Assembly: GCF_034314045.1 (NCBI RefSeq)
Contig: NZ_JAVIWL010000001.1
Location: 3,348,001-3,412,000, forward strand
Direction: 5' to 3'
DNA from: Glaciimonas sp. CA11.2
Lineage (GTDB): Bacteria; Pseudomonadota; Gammaproteobacteria; Burkholderiales; Burkholderiaceae_D
Length of the DNA stretch: 64,000 nucleotides
The notes beneath the pieces are model-generated. The model was not told where the DNA came from. It did not search any database and worked only from the letters and a program-made list of their open reading frames with translations. How positions within the stretch are numbered: position 1 is the first letter of the stretch; the number at the start of each line of letters is the position of its first letter. A program made the position numbers and the translations under genes. Shown piece after piece: positions 45,684-55,563 of the stretch.

Positions 45684-46688
45684 ATGATATTAACCATTGC
45701 GTTGTTGCTGGGCTCAGCAATTGTTATTTATTTGTCATGTGAGTATTTCGTCAATAGTATCGAATGGGTAGGACGTCGTTTGGGTGTTGCCCAAAGCGCT
45801 GTCGGTACTGTGCTGGCTGCGTTCGGCACGGCATTACCAGAAACTGTCGTTACTTTTGTAGCGGTGGTGTTTGGTCGCGATGCGGCGCATAAAGATATCG
45901 GCGTTGGCGCTGCCCTTGGTGGCCCGTTGGCGCTGAGCACGATTGCTTATGCAGTCGTCGGCTTGATGTTTATTCTGAACCGCAAAAAAATTGGAGGCAT
46001 CTTACTTTCCGCAACCGATGGCGCCCGATTAAGTCGCGACCAAGCCTGGTTCATGGGAATTTTTGTCCTGAAGGTCTTGCTTGGTTTGTTCGCGTTCACC
46101 TTCAAGCCGTGGCTCGGTTTGTTGTTTCTGCTGGCATACGGCACTTATATTTGGGGCGAGATCCGCAAAGAGGATAGCGCCGATGTGGAGATTCACGATC
46201 TTGATCCGCTGAAATTTCGCCCAAACGATCCACAACCGGGACTTGGCTGGGCTGCATTGCAGACAATAGTTGCGCTCGTCGTCATTTTTTTGAGTTCACA
46301 GCTATTTGTGGCGCAGCTTGAGGCAATGGCGCCATGGCTTGGTATTTCCCCCCATTTGGTGGCTTTATTGCTGAGCCCGATTGCGACTGAACTGCCAGAG
46401 ATTCTAAATGCGGTGATCTGGGTGCGACAAGGTAAACAGACATTAGCGCTGAGTAATATTAGTGGTGCAATGATGATTCAAGCGACGATTCCCACCGCAT
46501 TGGTATTAATCTTCACGCCATGGATGCTGGATACCGCGCTTATTTGGGCCGGAACGATCACCATGGTGTCAATCGCAGGATTGTATGTGCTGTTGCGCAA
46601 ACAGGTGTTGACGGGTGGTCGGCTGGCAATGTTTGGCGGACTGTATCTGATATTTGCAGCGGGCCTGGCGATTATTGGTGTACGTTAA
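45684..46688 (+). CDS. CaCA-family cation exchanger (sodium/calcium exchanger type), probably Mn2+ responsive
   Basis: A 334-residue inner-membrane antiporter with about 10 membrane segments. It has the two inverted alpha-repeats of the family: AAFGTALPETVVTFVAV in the first half and LLSPIATELPEILNAVIW in the second. Each contains the cation-binding Glu. An acidic, soluble loop (KEDSADVEIHDLDPLKF) separates the halves. The upstream yybP-ykoY element suggests its real substrate or inducer is Mn2+, exported when in excess. That is an inference from the riboswitch class; family members also move Ca2+. Confidence 0.82.
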   Translation: MILTIALLLGSAIVIYLSCEYFVNSIEWVGRRLGVAQSAVGTVLAAFGTALPETVVTFVAVVFGRDAAHKDIGVGAALGGPLALSTIAYAVVGLMFILNRKKIGGILLSATDGARLSRDQAWFMGIFVLKVLLGLFAFTFKPWLGLLFLLAYGTYIWGEIRKEDSADVEIHDLDPLKFRPNDPQPGLGWAALQTIVALVVIFLSSQLFVAQLEAMAPWLGISPHLVALLLSPIATELPEILNAVIWVRQGKQTLALSNISGAMMIQATIPTALVLIFTPWMLDTALIWAGTITMVSIAGLYVLLRKQVLTGGRLAMFGGLYLIFAAGLAIIGVR

Positions 46689-46831
46689 TGGTCATAATTT
46701 GTCTAAGCTAGTTTGAGCCGTCGTTAAATGTTGACTATTTACAGGGGGGTGAGCGCTAGGGACTTGAGGGGCCTCGCTCTGTTCAGGCCCGTGGTCTTGA
46801 GGCGCGTTATGATCCTCGCATCATCGGTGCT

Positions 46832-47146
46832 TCAGATTTCCGACACTCCGGTATTGATTTCATCTCGCGCCACGTTAATCTCTTTGGTTTCAAATTCAAT
46901 TCCACCTATGCGTTGCGCTGCCGTGTTGTACACCCACGCGCCAAACAGCGTACAACCAAAACCACATAGCGCGTACAGAATCGGTGTCGAAAGGATCAAT
47001 CGGGACAATTGGAATGCGCGGAAATCCAGCTCGATCCACGTAATTAGAGCCGACACAATCATGAGCAGTAAGGTGATGGCAAAATAAAGAACAGCTAATA
47101 TCTTGGCGGTTTGCAGCGGGGCGATACGGATAATTTGTTTTTTCAT
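46832..47146 (-). CDS. Small membrane protein, DUF3566-like
   Basis: A 104-residue protein with two membrane segments (LAVLYFAITLLLMIVSALIT and ILYALCGFGCTLFGAWVYN). It has the pattern TAKILA-LYF near the N-terminus and YN-A---GGIEFE near the C-terminus, as in DUF3566-type proteins. Function unknown. A possible hairpin (GGGCCT/AGGCCC, 46769-46790) lies beyond its 3' end, in the gap shared with the convergent exchanger gene. Confidence 0.65.
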   Translation of the reverse strand: MKKQIIRIAPLQTAKILAVLYFAITLLLMIVSALITWIELDFRAFQLSRLILSTPILYALCGFGCTLFGAWVYNTAAQRIGGIEFETKEINVARDEINTGVSEI

Positions 47147-47225
47147 GTGAATTTTCTTGGTGAATTTTTGATTTTTCGGAAAACTGTGATGACCTGATTT
47201 TGACCGTTTTCCAAGGACATACGAA

Positions 47226-47564
47226 CTAGGCGCGCGACCCCATGGCTATGATGGCTGCGCCGCTCAATGCTAGTCCGGCACCCAGTACATCACTCCAACG
47301 TGGCGTAATGCCATCTATACTCCATAACCAAACTATAGCTGTGGAAATATATACCGCGCCATAGGTAGCGTAGACGCGACCACTGGCAATGGGATGGAGT
47401 GTAAGCAACCAGACGAACGCGACCAGACTAACGACCGCTGGAAGTAGCAACCACGCTGAACCTTTGCCATTGAGCCATAGCATTGGCAGATAGCAGCCGA
47501 GTATCTCGGCAACGGCGGTTAAAAAAAATAATCCAAACGTTTTTACGAATGCAGTCAAAAGCAT
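47226..47564 (-). CDS. YnfA/UPF0060 family membrane protein
   Basis: A 112-residue four-helix inner-membrane protein of the small drug-metabolite transporter superfamily. Family motifs are [13 protein letters not shown], then [20 protein letters not shown] and GVDG-like [16 protein letters not shown]. coli-type YnfA is about 108 residues. Its physiological substrate is not established. It is read on the minus strand like the DUF3566-like gene downstream. Confidence 0.9.
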   Translation of the reverse strand: MLLTAFVKTFGLFFLTAVAEILGCYLPMLWLNGKGSAWLLLPAVVSLVAFVWLLTLHPIASGRVYATYGAVYISTAIVWLWSIDGITPRWSDVLGAGLALSGAAIIAMGSRA

Positions 47565-47876
47565 GGTGGAAAATTTCCCTGACCAGGATTGGCGTTATTT
47601 ATATGGTAGGGGAGGAGTATACGGTACGGCAAATTTTTAAGGGTGTATTTTGTTTTTTGCCGATTTAAGCCAATCTATTGGTACACGCACGGTGTCGTTT
47701 CGCTGACCAAAGCGGAGTAACTTATCCTGTGGCTTAACCTGCACAGTTTCGGTATATTCGTGGTGGGTGTTGAACGGCATACACTAATAAAAATTACGCT
47801 TTAAGTGCTTCTTACTAGCCTCTTAATCACCTCTTGGTTACCCCTCAACTGCTCTTTAATAACAAAAGGAGATACG
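47565..47876. other. Intergenic region between YnfA and the DUF1272 gene
   Basis: Divergent promoter region, AT-rich. No RNA gene or clear operator is seen. Confidence 0.4.
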
Positions 47877-48185
47877 ATGCTGGAACTCAGACCCACCTGT
47901 GAACACTGCAACAAAGCATTACCTCCGGCTTCACTTGACGCACGTATTTGCTCCTATGAATGTACCTTTTGTGCATCCTGCGTCGATAACGTTCTGGAGA
48001 ATGTCTGTCCAAATTGTGGCGGCGGCTTTGTTCATCGACCGATCAGACCGGCAACAAACCGCAAGGGCGGTAATTTCCTCGGGACCGATCCGGCAAAAAC
48101 CGAGGTTAAGCACAGGCCGGTCGATGCTGAGGTGCATGCGCGCTTTGCCGCTACAATCAAAGCAATCCCACCGGAGCAACGTTAG
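47877..48185 (+). CDS. DUF1272 family cysteine-rich protein
   Basis: A 102-residue protein with a zinc-ribbon-like N-terminus: LELRPTCEHCNKALPP, ICSYECTFCASCVD, then CPNCGGGF. This CxxC pattern is the DUF1272 signature; function is unknown, metal binding is likely. ATG 47877 is chosen because AAAGGAG sits at 47865-47871; a longer frame from 47805 has no family similarity. The C-terminal 45 residues are basic and probably disordered. Confidence 0.88.
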   Translation: MLELRPTCEHCNKALPPASLDARICSYECTFCASCVDNVLENVCPNCGGGFVHRPIRPATNRKGGNFLGTDPAKTEVKHRPVDAEVHARFAATIKAIPPEQR

Positions 48186-48358
48186 TCCTAAACAGGGATA
48201 ACATGGACAGGCATGTATGGGCGCGGGCTCCTTTTTTACGTGTCATTGGTTCGTCACAATCGAACATTACAATCTGCCCGATTATGATGAGCAATACCTC
48301 CGACTAGCGATTCAGGCAGATTGCTGGTCCACCACCCGATGACGATTTATTGAAAAAT

Positions 48359-50413
48359 ATGACCTTTCCTCTACTAAATCGCGAACTCGGCGTCCTTGCC
48401 TTCAATGAGCGGGTGTTGGCCCAAGCGGAAGATTCAAACGTGCCTTTGCTCGAGCGCGTGCGCTTTGTATGCATCACCAGCAGCAACCTTGATGAATTTT
48501 CTGAAATTCGTATGTCGGGTTTGCAGGAACAAATGCGCGAATCGATCGATGGCGTGACGCCAGACGGAATGTCGCTACAACAGGCTTACACGGTCATCAG
48601 CGAGCGCGCCCAAAAACTGGTCGCTCGCCAATATGCGCTATTTAACGATGTGCTATTGCCTGCGCTCAATGCTGAGGGAATCGTTTTTTACGCAGAGTCG
48701 GATTGGGACGAAAAGCAGCGCGCCTGGGCGCACGAATTTTTTAAAACGGAACTGCTGCCGGTATTGACACCGATTGGTCTTGACCCAGCGCATCCTTTTC
48801 CCAAAGTACTCAACAAGAGTTTAAATTTTGCCGTCAAATTGAGCGGCAAAGATGCCTTTGGTCGCGAACCGGAACTTGCCATCGTTCAGGCACCGCGCGC
48901 GTTACCGCGATTGGTGCGCATGCCGGAAGAGTTGTCGCGTCATCCTTATGGCTTCGTTCTGTTAAGCAGCTTCATGCAATGCTTCGTGGGTGAATTATTC
49001 CCCGGCTTATCTATCGGCGGATGCTATCAATTCCGCGTGACCCGTAACAGCGATCTGTTTGTGGATGGAGATGAAGTCACCGATTTACGGCTGGCATTGC
49101 AGGGCGAACTCCCAACTCGCCAACTTGGCAATGCGGTGCGTCTGGAGGTTGGGGATGATATCCCCGCATCGTTAGTATTACGGTTACTGAACCAAAACGG
49201 TTTGCAGCAAGCCGATTGTTATCGCGTCAATGGTTCGGTCAATCTGGTCCGGTTGATGCCATTACCGGATTTGGTTGATCGCCCCGATTTGAAGTTTGTA
49301 CCGCACACACCAGTGCTGCCAAAGTCGTTCTTTACCGGATCGTCGGTGTTTGATGTCATTGATCAGGATGATGTTTTGTTGCATCATCCCTACGAGAGTT
49401 TTCAGCCGGTTCTGGAACTGTTACAGCAGGCAGCAATTGATCCCGATGTGCTGGCCATCAAGCAAACTATTTATCGTACCGGTAATGAATCGGCGCTGAT
49501 GAATGCGTTGATGCAAGCAGCAAAAAACGGTAAGGAAGTGACTGTCGTGCTGGAACTAATGGCGCGCTTTGATGAAGAAACCAATATCGGCTGGGCTGCC
49601 AAACTGGAAGCAGTCGGCGCACATGTTGTATATGGGGTCTTCGGTTATAAAACCCACGCCAAGATGCTGTTGATCGTACGCCGAAAACAACATGCCAAGC
49701 ACACCAAACTCAAGCGCTACGTGCATCTTGGTACAGGCAACTATCACTCCCGGACTGCGCGTTTGTACACGGACTTCGGTCTGATGACCAGTGATGACAA
49801 AATGTGCGAAGACGTCCATAACGTGTTTCAGCAACTGACAGGATTCGGCAAGCAAGTTCAGCTTAAGCGTTTGTGGCAATCGCCTTTTACGTTACACGCG
49901 AATATTCTCAAGGCCATTCAGAAGGAAGTCGACGCTGCCAAAGCCGGACGGCAGGGCTACATCATTGCCAAGATGAACGCATTACTGGAACCAACCGTCA
50001 TCGCCGCTTTGTACGAGGCCTCACAAGCTGGGGTAAGAATCCAGCTGATTATTCGCGGCGTATGTGCGCTGCAAGCCGGTGTTCCCGGCTTGTCGGATAA
50101 CATCACCGTGCGTTCCGTTATTGGCCGTTTTTTAGAGCATCATCGGGTCTTCTATTTTTATGCAGACGGTGAGGAAAACGTGACACTGTCCAGCGCCGAC
50201 TGGATGGATCGCAATTTATTCCGCCGCATTGAAACCGCATTTCCGATTCTTGACAGTAAGTTGAAGCGCCGGGTCATTGAAGAAAGTTTGCTGATACATC
50301 TGCAAGATAATGCCTCAGCATGGGATATGACGAGTGATGGCTCTTACAAAAAAGTGAAGCCGGGTGATGCAGAGCCATTAGTGAGTCAGATTGATTTGTT
50401 GGCGCGGTTTTGA
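48359..50413 (+). CDS. ppk: Polyphosphate kinase 1
   Basis: A 684-residue enzyme polymerising ATP gamma-phosphate into polyphosphate. Family motifs are LLNRELGVLAFNERVLAQAE and FVCITSSNLDEFSEIRMSGL at the N-terminus. Further motifs are HHPYESFQPVLELLQQAA and the two phospholipase D-like active-site regions with KTHAKMLLIVRR and LGTGNYHSRTARLYTDFGL. The autophosphorylated His is in YKTHAK. A TTG at 48350 is an alternative start; neither has a clear ribosome site. Confidence 0.95.
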   Translation: MTFPLLNRELGVLAFNERVLAQAEDSNVPLLERVRFVCITSSNLDEFSEIRMSGLQEQMRESIDGVTPDGMSLQQAYTVISERAQKLVARQYALFNDVLLPALNAEGIVFYAESDWDEKQRAWAHEFFKTELLPVLTPIGLDPAHPFPKVLNKSLNFAVKLSGKDAFGREPELAIVQAPRALPRLVRMPEELSRHPYGFVLLSSFMQCFVGELFPGLSIGGCYQFRVTRNSDLFVDGDEVTDLRLALQGELPTRQLGNAVRLEVGDDIPASLVLRLLNQNGLQQADCYRVNGSVNLVRLMPLPDLVDRPDLKFVPHTPVLPKSFFTGSSVFDVIDQDDVLLHHPYESFQPVLELLQQAAIDPDVLAIKQTIYRTGNESALMNALMQAAKNGKEVTVVLELMARFDEETNIGWAAKLEAVGAHVVYGVFGYKTHAKMLLIVRRKQHAKHTKLKRYVHLGTGNYHSRTARLYTDFGLMTSDDKMCEDVHNVFQQLTGFGKQVQLKRLWQSPFTLHANILKAIQKEVDAAKAGRQGYIIAKMNALLEPTVIAALYEASQAGVRIQLIIRGVCALQAGVPGLSDNITVRSVIGRFLEHHRVFYFYADGEENVTLSSADWMDRNLFRRIETAFPILDSKLKRRVIEESLLIHLQDNASAWDMTSDGSYKKVKPGDAEPLVSQIDLLARF

Positions 50414-51336
50414 GCGCGCTTCAATTAGTTGCGTAAAAAGCGCATTCATTGCTTGAGTCAAGTCTAGTTCGTTTCCATGCGATGTCAAATTGATGGAGAG
50501 GAATCTCTCTTTATCGTCTGGTATTAAGAGATATATTGCGTAGTCCGCCTGACTTAGCGCCGCGTTCTGCGGTTGATCGTGTCAAATACCTGCGCGACTC
50601 TATCTATATTCTGAAAGTCTACGTATCGCGTAACTGAGAAACACGAAATATTACGTATCAAAAAATCGCAACAACACCCACGCCACCTTTGAGAGCAAGC
50701 TTGGATGGATAGGAATATTCCTTACCATCGCTAGCGCCATTCATACCGCGTGTCTATTCGTGTTCCAGCAACTCCTAATCGGCGACGTTTTCCATACGCT
50801 CGTTACCCCGTGAATAAATTAATGGCTCGGATGTCACTCTGCCGTTGATTTTATTCAGTCAGCGCGCAATCTAGTGATACCAAAATAGATATCACTTATG
50901 AATAAAAAGTGATTGGTCATAGCGCCCAGGAATTTTTACACTATGCCAAGATTTAGCCAATAAGCGCGTATTTTTTCTTTTGGCTAGAGTAATCAGGTCG
51001 CTCACAGTTGCACTATATCTCTGGGGGCGAACTGAGCCCTGGATATCAAAATGAATATTGAATTTGTAAAAAAATTCATTTGTTTGATATCGCTAACATT
51101 CGTACTATAACGGGTGAAGTTGTTAAAAAGGTTGGCATTGAAAAGGTTAAGATGCGTTTGGGAAAGGTATTCCATCAAAGCCGTGCTACCTTATTTTGCG
51201 ATAATAAAAAAAGTGTGCTGATTGGCGCCGGGCGAGGTTGCTGTAGAAAGCACATCACCGTTGTCGTTTGACCTAACACTAGCAGGTTCGTCGTACTTAA
51301 TACTCGCAGCACCACAATAACTAAAGGAGACAAGTT
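50414..51336. other. Long non-coding stretch upstream of the sugar transporter operon
   Basis: No supportable gene in 920 bp. A short open frame around 50515-50638 reads LRDILRSPPDLAPRSAVDR with a stop but no start and may be a gene scrap. A 63-codon frame at 51080 has no ribosome site or family. The part next to 51337 should hold the operon promoter. Confidence 0.5.
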
Positions 51337-52404
51337 GTGAAGATGATTAAATCCACGATTCTAGGATTGATGATAGGCCTAATTGGCGTTGCATCGCAGG
51401 CCAGCGCGCAGGAAAAAGCATTGGTCGGTATTTCAATGCCGACAAAATCCTCAGCGCGCTGGATCGCTGATGGTGACAATATGGTCAAGGTCTTCAAAGA
51501 AAAAGGTTACAAGACCGATTTGCAATACGCTGAAGATGACATCCCGAATCAGTTGGCGCAAATTGAAAACATGGTAACCAAAGGCGCAAAAGTCCTGGTG
51601 ATCGCATCAATTGACGGCACAACGCTGTCCGACGTACTGCAAAAAGCCGCCGACAAGGGCGTCAAGATTATTGCGTATGATCGTTTGATCCGCAATTCCA
51701 AAAACGTTAATTACTACGCCACTTTCGACAACTTTCAGGTTGGCGTACTGCAAGCCGGTTATATCGTCAAAGCGCTCGATTTAAAAGATGGCAAGGGTCC
51801 ATTCAATATTGAGCTTTTCGGCGGTTCGGCAGATGATAACAATGCCTTCTTTTTCTACAATGGCGCGATGTCAGTCTTGAAACCATATATCGATAGCGGC
51901 AAGCTGGTTGTTCGTAGCAAGCAGATGGGCATGGAAAAGGTTTCCACGCTACGTTGGGATGGTGCAGTTGCACAGGCGCGTATGGATAATCTGTTGAGCG
52001 CGTATTACACAAACGCACGGGTAGATGCGGTTTTGTCGCCATATGATGGCTTGAGTATCGGTATCATTTCATCGTTGAAAGGTGTCGGATATGGCACGCC
52101 AAAACTACCAATGCCTGTCGTCACAGGACAAGATGCCGAGATCCCATCGGTGAAATCAATTATCCGCGGCGAGCAACGCTCAACGGTCTTTAAAGATACG
52201 CGTGAACTCGCCAAGGTGACGGTCGGCATGGTTGATGCTGTGTTAAGCGGTAAGACACCGGCAATCAACGATACCAAAACCTATAACAATGGCGTGAAGG
52301 TTGTTCCTGCGTTCCTGTTGAAGCCGGTCGTTGTTGATGCGTCTAACTGGAAGCAAGTATTGGTCACTGGCAGCGGTTATTACACCGAAGCGCAAATTAA
52401 ATAA
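51337..52404 (+). CDS. chvE: Periplasmic multiple-sugar-binding protein, ChvE/XylF type
   Basis: A 355-residue periplasmic binding protein of the pentose/hexose class with a signal peptide ending near QASAQ. Its family features are [17 protein letters not shown], then [20 protein letters not shown] and [17 protein letters not shown]. ChvE of Agrobacterium binds L-arabinose, D-xylose, galactose and others. The GTG at 51337 follows AAAGGAGA. It is the first gene of the transport and pentose oxidation run. The neighbouring catabolic genes indicate a pentose ligand. Confidence 0.9.
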   Translation: MKMIKSTILGLMIGLIGVASQASAQEKALVGISMPTKSSARWIADGDNMVKVFKEKGYKTDLQYAEDDIPNQLAQIENMVTKGAKVLVIASIDGTTLSDVLQKAADKGVKIIAYDRLIRNSKNVNYYATFDNFQVGVLQAGYIVKALDLKDGKGPFNIELFGGSADDNNAFFFYNGAMSVLKPYIDSGKLVVRSKQMGMEKVSTLRWDGAVAQARMDNLLSAYYTNARVDAVLSPYDGLSIGIISSLKGVGYGTPKLPMPVVTGQDAEIPSVKSIIRGEQRSTVFKDTRELAKVTVGMVDAVLSGKTPAINDTKTYNNGVKVVPAFLLKPVVVDASNWKQVLVTGSGYYTEAQIK

Positions 52405-52645
52405 AGTAATAAACCTGCGCGAAGAACCGTGGTTTCGATAGGAGAGTTGCTTCTCCATTCGATTCTGCGGTGCTGAATGGATGCGGTATTGATGTCGGTA
52501 CTGAACCCGTCGCAAGTGCCGATTCGTACGATCAGCGAAGGTGTTAACGAAACCCTGTTATTAATATTCAGTCGAAATTTGGTTGTCAATCAAGTGCTGA
52601 AAGTTGCAACATTGCGGCGCTCTGGTGACGATAAGAGGTTATAAG

Positions 52646-54184
52646 ATGGAAACGATCCTTGAGATGCGAGGAATCCAGAAAACATTCCCTGGCGTTAAAG
52701 CGCTGGACAATGTGAACCTGGTAGTCCGCAGTGGCGAAATTCATGCTCTCGTGGGCGAAAACGGGGCCGGAAAATCAACCTTGATGAAAGTGTTGAGTGG
52801 TGTGTTTCCTTACGGCACCTATTCAGGTGAAATACATTTTCAAGGTCAGGAACGCCAATTTAAAGATATTGCCGATAGCGAAAAGATCGGCATCATCATC
52901 ATCCATCAAGAGTTGGCATTAGTGCCGTTGTTGTCGATTACAGAAAATATTTTTCTTGGCAACGAGCAGGCCACTAACGGTATTATCGATACGGCTTTGT
53001 CGTACAACAAAGCCAAAGAACTCCTGCAAAAAGTCGGGCTGAAAGAATCGCCGAGTACGTTGATCACGAACTTGGGTGTTGGTAAGCAGCAGTTGATTGA
53101 AATTGCCAAAGCGCTCTCTAAAAAAGTCAAATTGCTGATTTTGGATGAGCCAACCGCCAGCCTGAATGAAAGCGACAGCGACGCATTGCTCGAACTGTTG
53201 CTGGAACTCAAGGCTGAGGGAATTTCTTCGATCCTTATTTCACATAAACTCAACGAAATTTCGAAGGTAGCGGACTCGATTACGATCTTGCGCGACGGCA
53301 CGACAGTCGATACGCTGGATTGCCACAAAGAAGTGATCAGCGAAGATCGCATCATCCAGAACATGGTTGGTCGTGAAATGGCTGATCGTTATCCGAAGCG
53401 CACACCTGACATTGGCGAAACCATATTTGAAGTAAAGCAATGGCGCGTGCATCATCCGTTGCACCCTGATCGGGAAGTGATCAAAGGCGTCGATTTTCAT
53501 GTAAAAAAAGGCGAAATTGTCGGCATCGCCGGATTGATGGGCGCGGGTCGTACCGAGCTGGCGATGAGTATTTTTGGACGGACTTACGGCAAGCGTATCA
53601 GTGGCAAGGTTTTTTTGCGTGGCAAAGAAATTGATGTCGGCACAGTCCAAAAAGCAATTAACCACGGCATCGCGTATGTCACCGAAGACCGAAAAGGTTA
53701 CGGTCTGATTCTGGATGAGGATATACAAAAAAATATCACTCTGGCGAATCTTGACGGCGTGTCTAAGATGCTGGTGATTGATGAAGGGCAGGAATATAAA
53801 GTCGCTGCCGATTACCGCAACAAATTACGGATTCGCTGCGCCAGTGTGTTTCAAAAAGTGTTGAATTTATCGGGTGGAAATCAGCAAAAAGTGGTGCTGA
53901 GTAAGTGGCTGTTCTCCAACCCTGATGTGCTAATTCTCGATGAGCCGACGCGCGGGATTGACGTCGGTGCAAAGTACGAGATTTACAACATCATCAGTCA
54001 ATTGGCTGCTGAGGGAAAATGCATCATCATGATCTCATCGGAAATGCCCGAATTGCTGGGAATGTGTGACCGTACTTATGTCATGAACGAAGGAAACTTC
54101 GTTGGTGAGTTTTTGGCGGCAGAAGCGTCTCAAGAAAAAATTATGCGCGCGATTGTAAAAAACGCGAAGATCGGAGATAACTAA
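52646..54184 (+). CDS. gguA: Sugar ABC transporter, double ATP-binding protein (GguA/XylG type)
   Basis: A 512-residue ATPase with two nucleotide-binding domains. The first has GENGAGKST and [13 protein letters not shown]. The second half has [20 protein letters not shown] as its P-loop region, then [15 protein letters not shown] and [15 protein letters not shown]. It energises sugar uptake through GguB. The ATG at 52646 is chosen because AAGAGG lies upstream; a longer TTG-initiated frame from 52604 adds residues with no family match. Confidence 0.93.
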   Translation: METILEMRGIQKTFPGVKALDNVNLVVRSGEIHALVGENGAGKSTLMKVLSGVFPYGTYSGEIHFQGQERQFKDIADSEKIGIIIIHQELALVPLLSITENIFLGNEQATNGIIDTALSYNKAKELLQKVGLKESPSTLITNLGVGKQQLIEIAKALSKKVKLLILDEPTASLNESDSDALLELLLELKAEGISSILISHKLNEISKVADSITILRDGTTVDTLDCHKEVISEDRIIQNMVGREMADRYPKRTPDIGETIFEVKQWRVHHPLHPDREVIKGVDFHVKKGEIVGIAGLMGAGRTELAMSIFGRTYGKRISGKVFLRGKEIDVGTVQKAINHGIAYVTEDRKGYGLILDEDIQKNITLANLDGVSKMLVIDEGQEYKVAADYRNKLRIRCASVFQKVLNLSGGNQQKVVLSKWLFSNPDVLILDEPTRGIDVGAKYEIYNIISQLAAEGKCIIMISSEMPELLGMCDRTYVMNEGNFVGEFLAAEASQEKIMRAIVKNAKIGDN

Positions 54185-54185
54185 T

Positions 54186-55403
54186 ATGAACTCAAAAATG
54201 GCAGCAGCAGAGACACAACTTCCTGGCCCTATACCAATCGCGGAAACCAAAGACTACGCAGGTTTTCTCAAAAAGAATATGCGTGAGTACGGGATGTTGC
54301 TGTCGTTGATAGCGATCATGGCGTTCTTCCAATACATGACAAATGGCACGCTGATGCGGCCATTGAACCTCACCAATCTGGTGTTGCAGAATAGTTATAT
54401 TGTCATCATGGCTCTTGGGATGTTGATGGTGATTGTCGCGGGACACATCGATTTATCGGTGGGTTCGGTAGTCGGTTTTGTTGGTGCGCTGGCGGCTGTT
54501 CTGATGGTGAATTTTCACCTTAACTTTATTCTTACTATCGTAATTTGCCTGATTGCTGGCGCTGTTATCGGTGGCGCGCAAGGTTATTTTGTGGCATTTT
54601 TTCGGATACCGTCGTTTATCGTTACGCTTGCCGGGATGTTGGTATTTAAAGGATTAACACTGGCGTTGCTGGACGGACAGTCGGTAGGACCGTTTCCTGA
54701 TACATTTCAGCGACTCAGCTCAGGATTTATCCCTGATCCACTAAACGGTGTCGACTTGCGCACTACATCGTTGCTTGCAGGCGTTGCTGTTGCTGCAATC
54801 TTGATCATTGTCAAAATTCGGGGGCGGTTAAGCCAAACCAAGCATGGAATGGAGGACGAACCGCTGACGTTTTTTATCATTAAAAATATCGTGTTTGTGT
54901 CCATCATCATCTATTTCAGCTACTTGCTTTCGACTTACAAAGGGATGCCAAACGTATTGATCATCATGTTTGCATTGATGGTCGTGTACACCTTTATCGC
55001 TAATCGCACGACGCTAGGTCGCCGCGTCTACGCTGTCGGTGGTAACGAAAAGGCCGCAAAATTATCTGGCATCAAAACAACACGTGTATCGTTTTATACC
55101 TTCGTCAACATGGGCTTGCTGGCTGCTTTGGCGGGACTCATTTTTGCCGCACGCCTGAATACTGCGACACCAAAAGCCGGTACCGGATTTGAACTAGATG
55201 TAATTGCTGCCTGTTTCATCGGTGGCGCTTCGGCATCCGGCGGTGTCGGCAAAGTTATGGGCGCTGTGATCGGCGCGTTTGTGATGGGTGTGATGAACAA
55301 CGGCATGTCGATAATGGGTATCGGAATTGACTATCAGCAAGTCATTAAAGGTCTTGTATTGCTAGCTGCTGTTTGTGTCGATGTCTACAACAAGAACAAA
55401 TAA
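54186..55403 (+). CDS. gguB: Sugar ABC transporter permease (GguB/XylH type)
   Basis: A 405-residue inner-membrane permease of the BPD-transp-2 family. Characteristic pieces are MVIVAGHIDLSVGSVVGFVG, then FRIPSFIVTLAGMLVFKGL and the EAA-like NEKAAKLSGIKTTRVSFYTF. The C-terminus has GGASASGGVGKVMGAVIGAF. It starts 1 bp after the gguA stop codon. Confidence 0.93.
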   Translation: MNSKMAAAETQLPGPIPIAETKDYAGFLKKNMREYGMLLSLIAIMAFFQYMTNGTLMRPLNLTNLVLQNSYIVIMALGMLMVIVAGHIDLSVGSVVGFVGALAAVLMVNFHLNFILTIVICLIAGAVIGGAQGYFVAFFRIPSFIVTLAGMLVFKGLTLALLDGQSVGPFPDTFQRLSSGFIPDPLNGVDLRTTSLLAGVAVAAILIIVKIRGRLSQTKHGMEDEPLTFFIIKNIVFVSIIIYFSYLLSTYKGMPNVLIIMFALMVVYTFIANRTTLGRRVYAVGGNEKAAKLSGIKTTRVSFYTFVNMGLLAALAGLIFAARLNTATPKAGTGFELDVIAACFIGGASASGGVGKVMGAVIGAFVMGVMNNGMSIMGIGIDYQQVIKGLVLLAAVCVDVYNKNK

Positions 55404-55470
55404 GCGCAACGCTTATTGTAAGAATTATTGCAAGACCGTTTAAGCGCCAGGTCTTACGCTTCAAGACCTG
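55399..55470 (+). promoter_or_regulatory. Pair of hairpins between gguB and the dehydratase gene
   Basis: AATAAGC/GCTTATT (55399-55417) overlaps the gguB stop codon, and CAGGTCTT/AAGACCTG (55448-55470) follows. Neither has a T run. They may protect the 3' end of the transporter mRNA or damp read-through. Confidence 0.45.
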
Positions 55471-55563
55471 ATGTCGCTTTACAACCTAGATCAATTTTTT
55501 CATTTGCATCCTGTATCCCGGCGATCCAGTGGATGCTGCTCATCTTTTAAAAGAAGGCCAACC

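Noticed and set aside
45453..45742. Several 60-80 codon frames over the exchanger leader
   Set aside because: They lie across the riboswitch and its expression hairpin; the conserved RNA blocks explain the region better.
50480..50638. Open frame LRDILRSPPDLAPRSAVDR as a gene
   Set aside because: It has no start codon and a stop shortly upstream; at most a gene scrap of unknown origin.
51080..51271. 63-codon frame upstream of the sugar-binding protein
   Set aside because: No family, no ribosome site, in a promoter-containing intergenic region.
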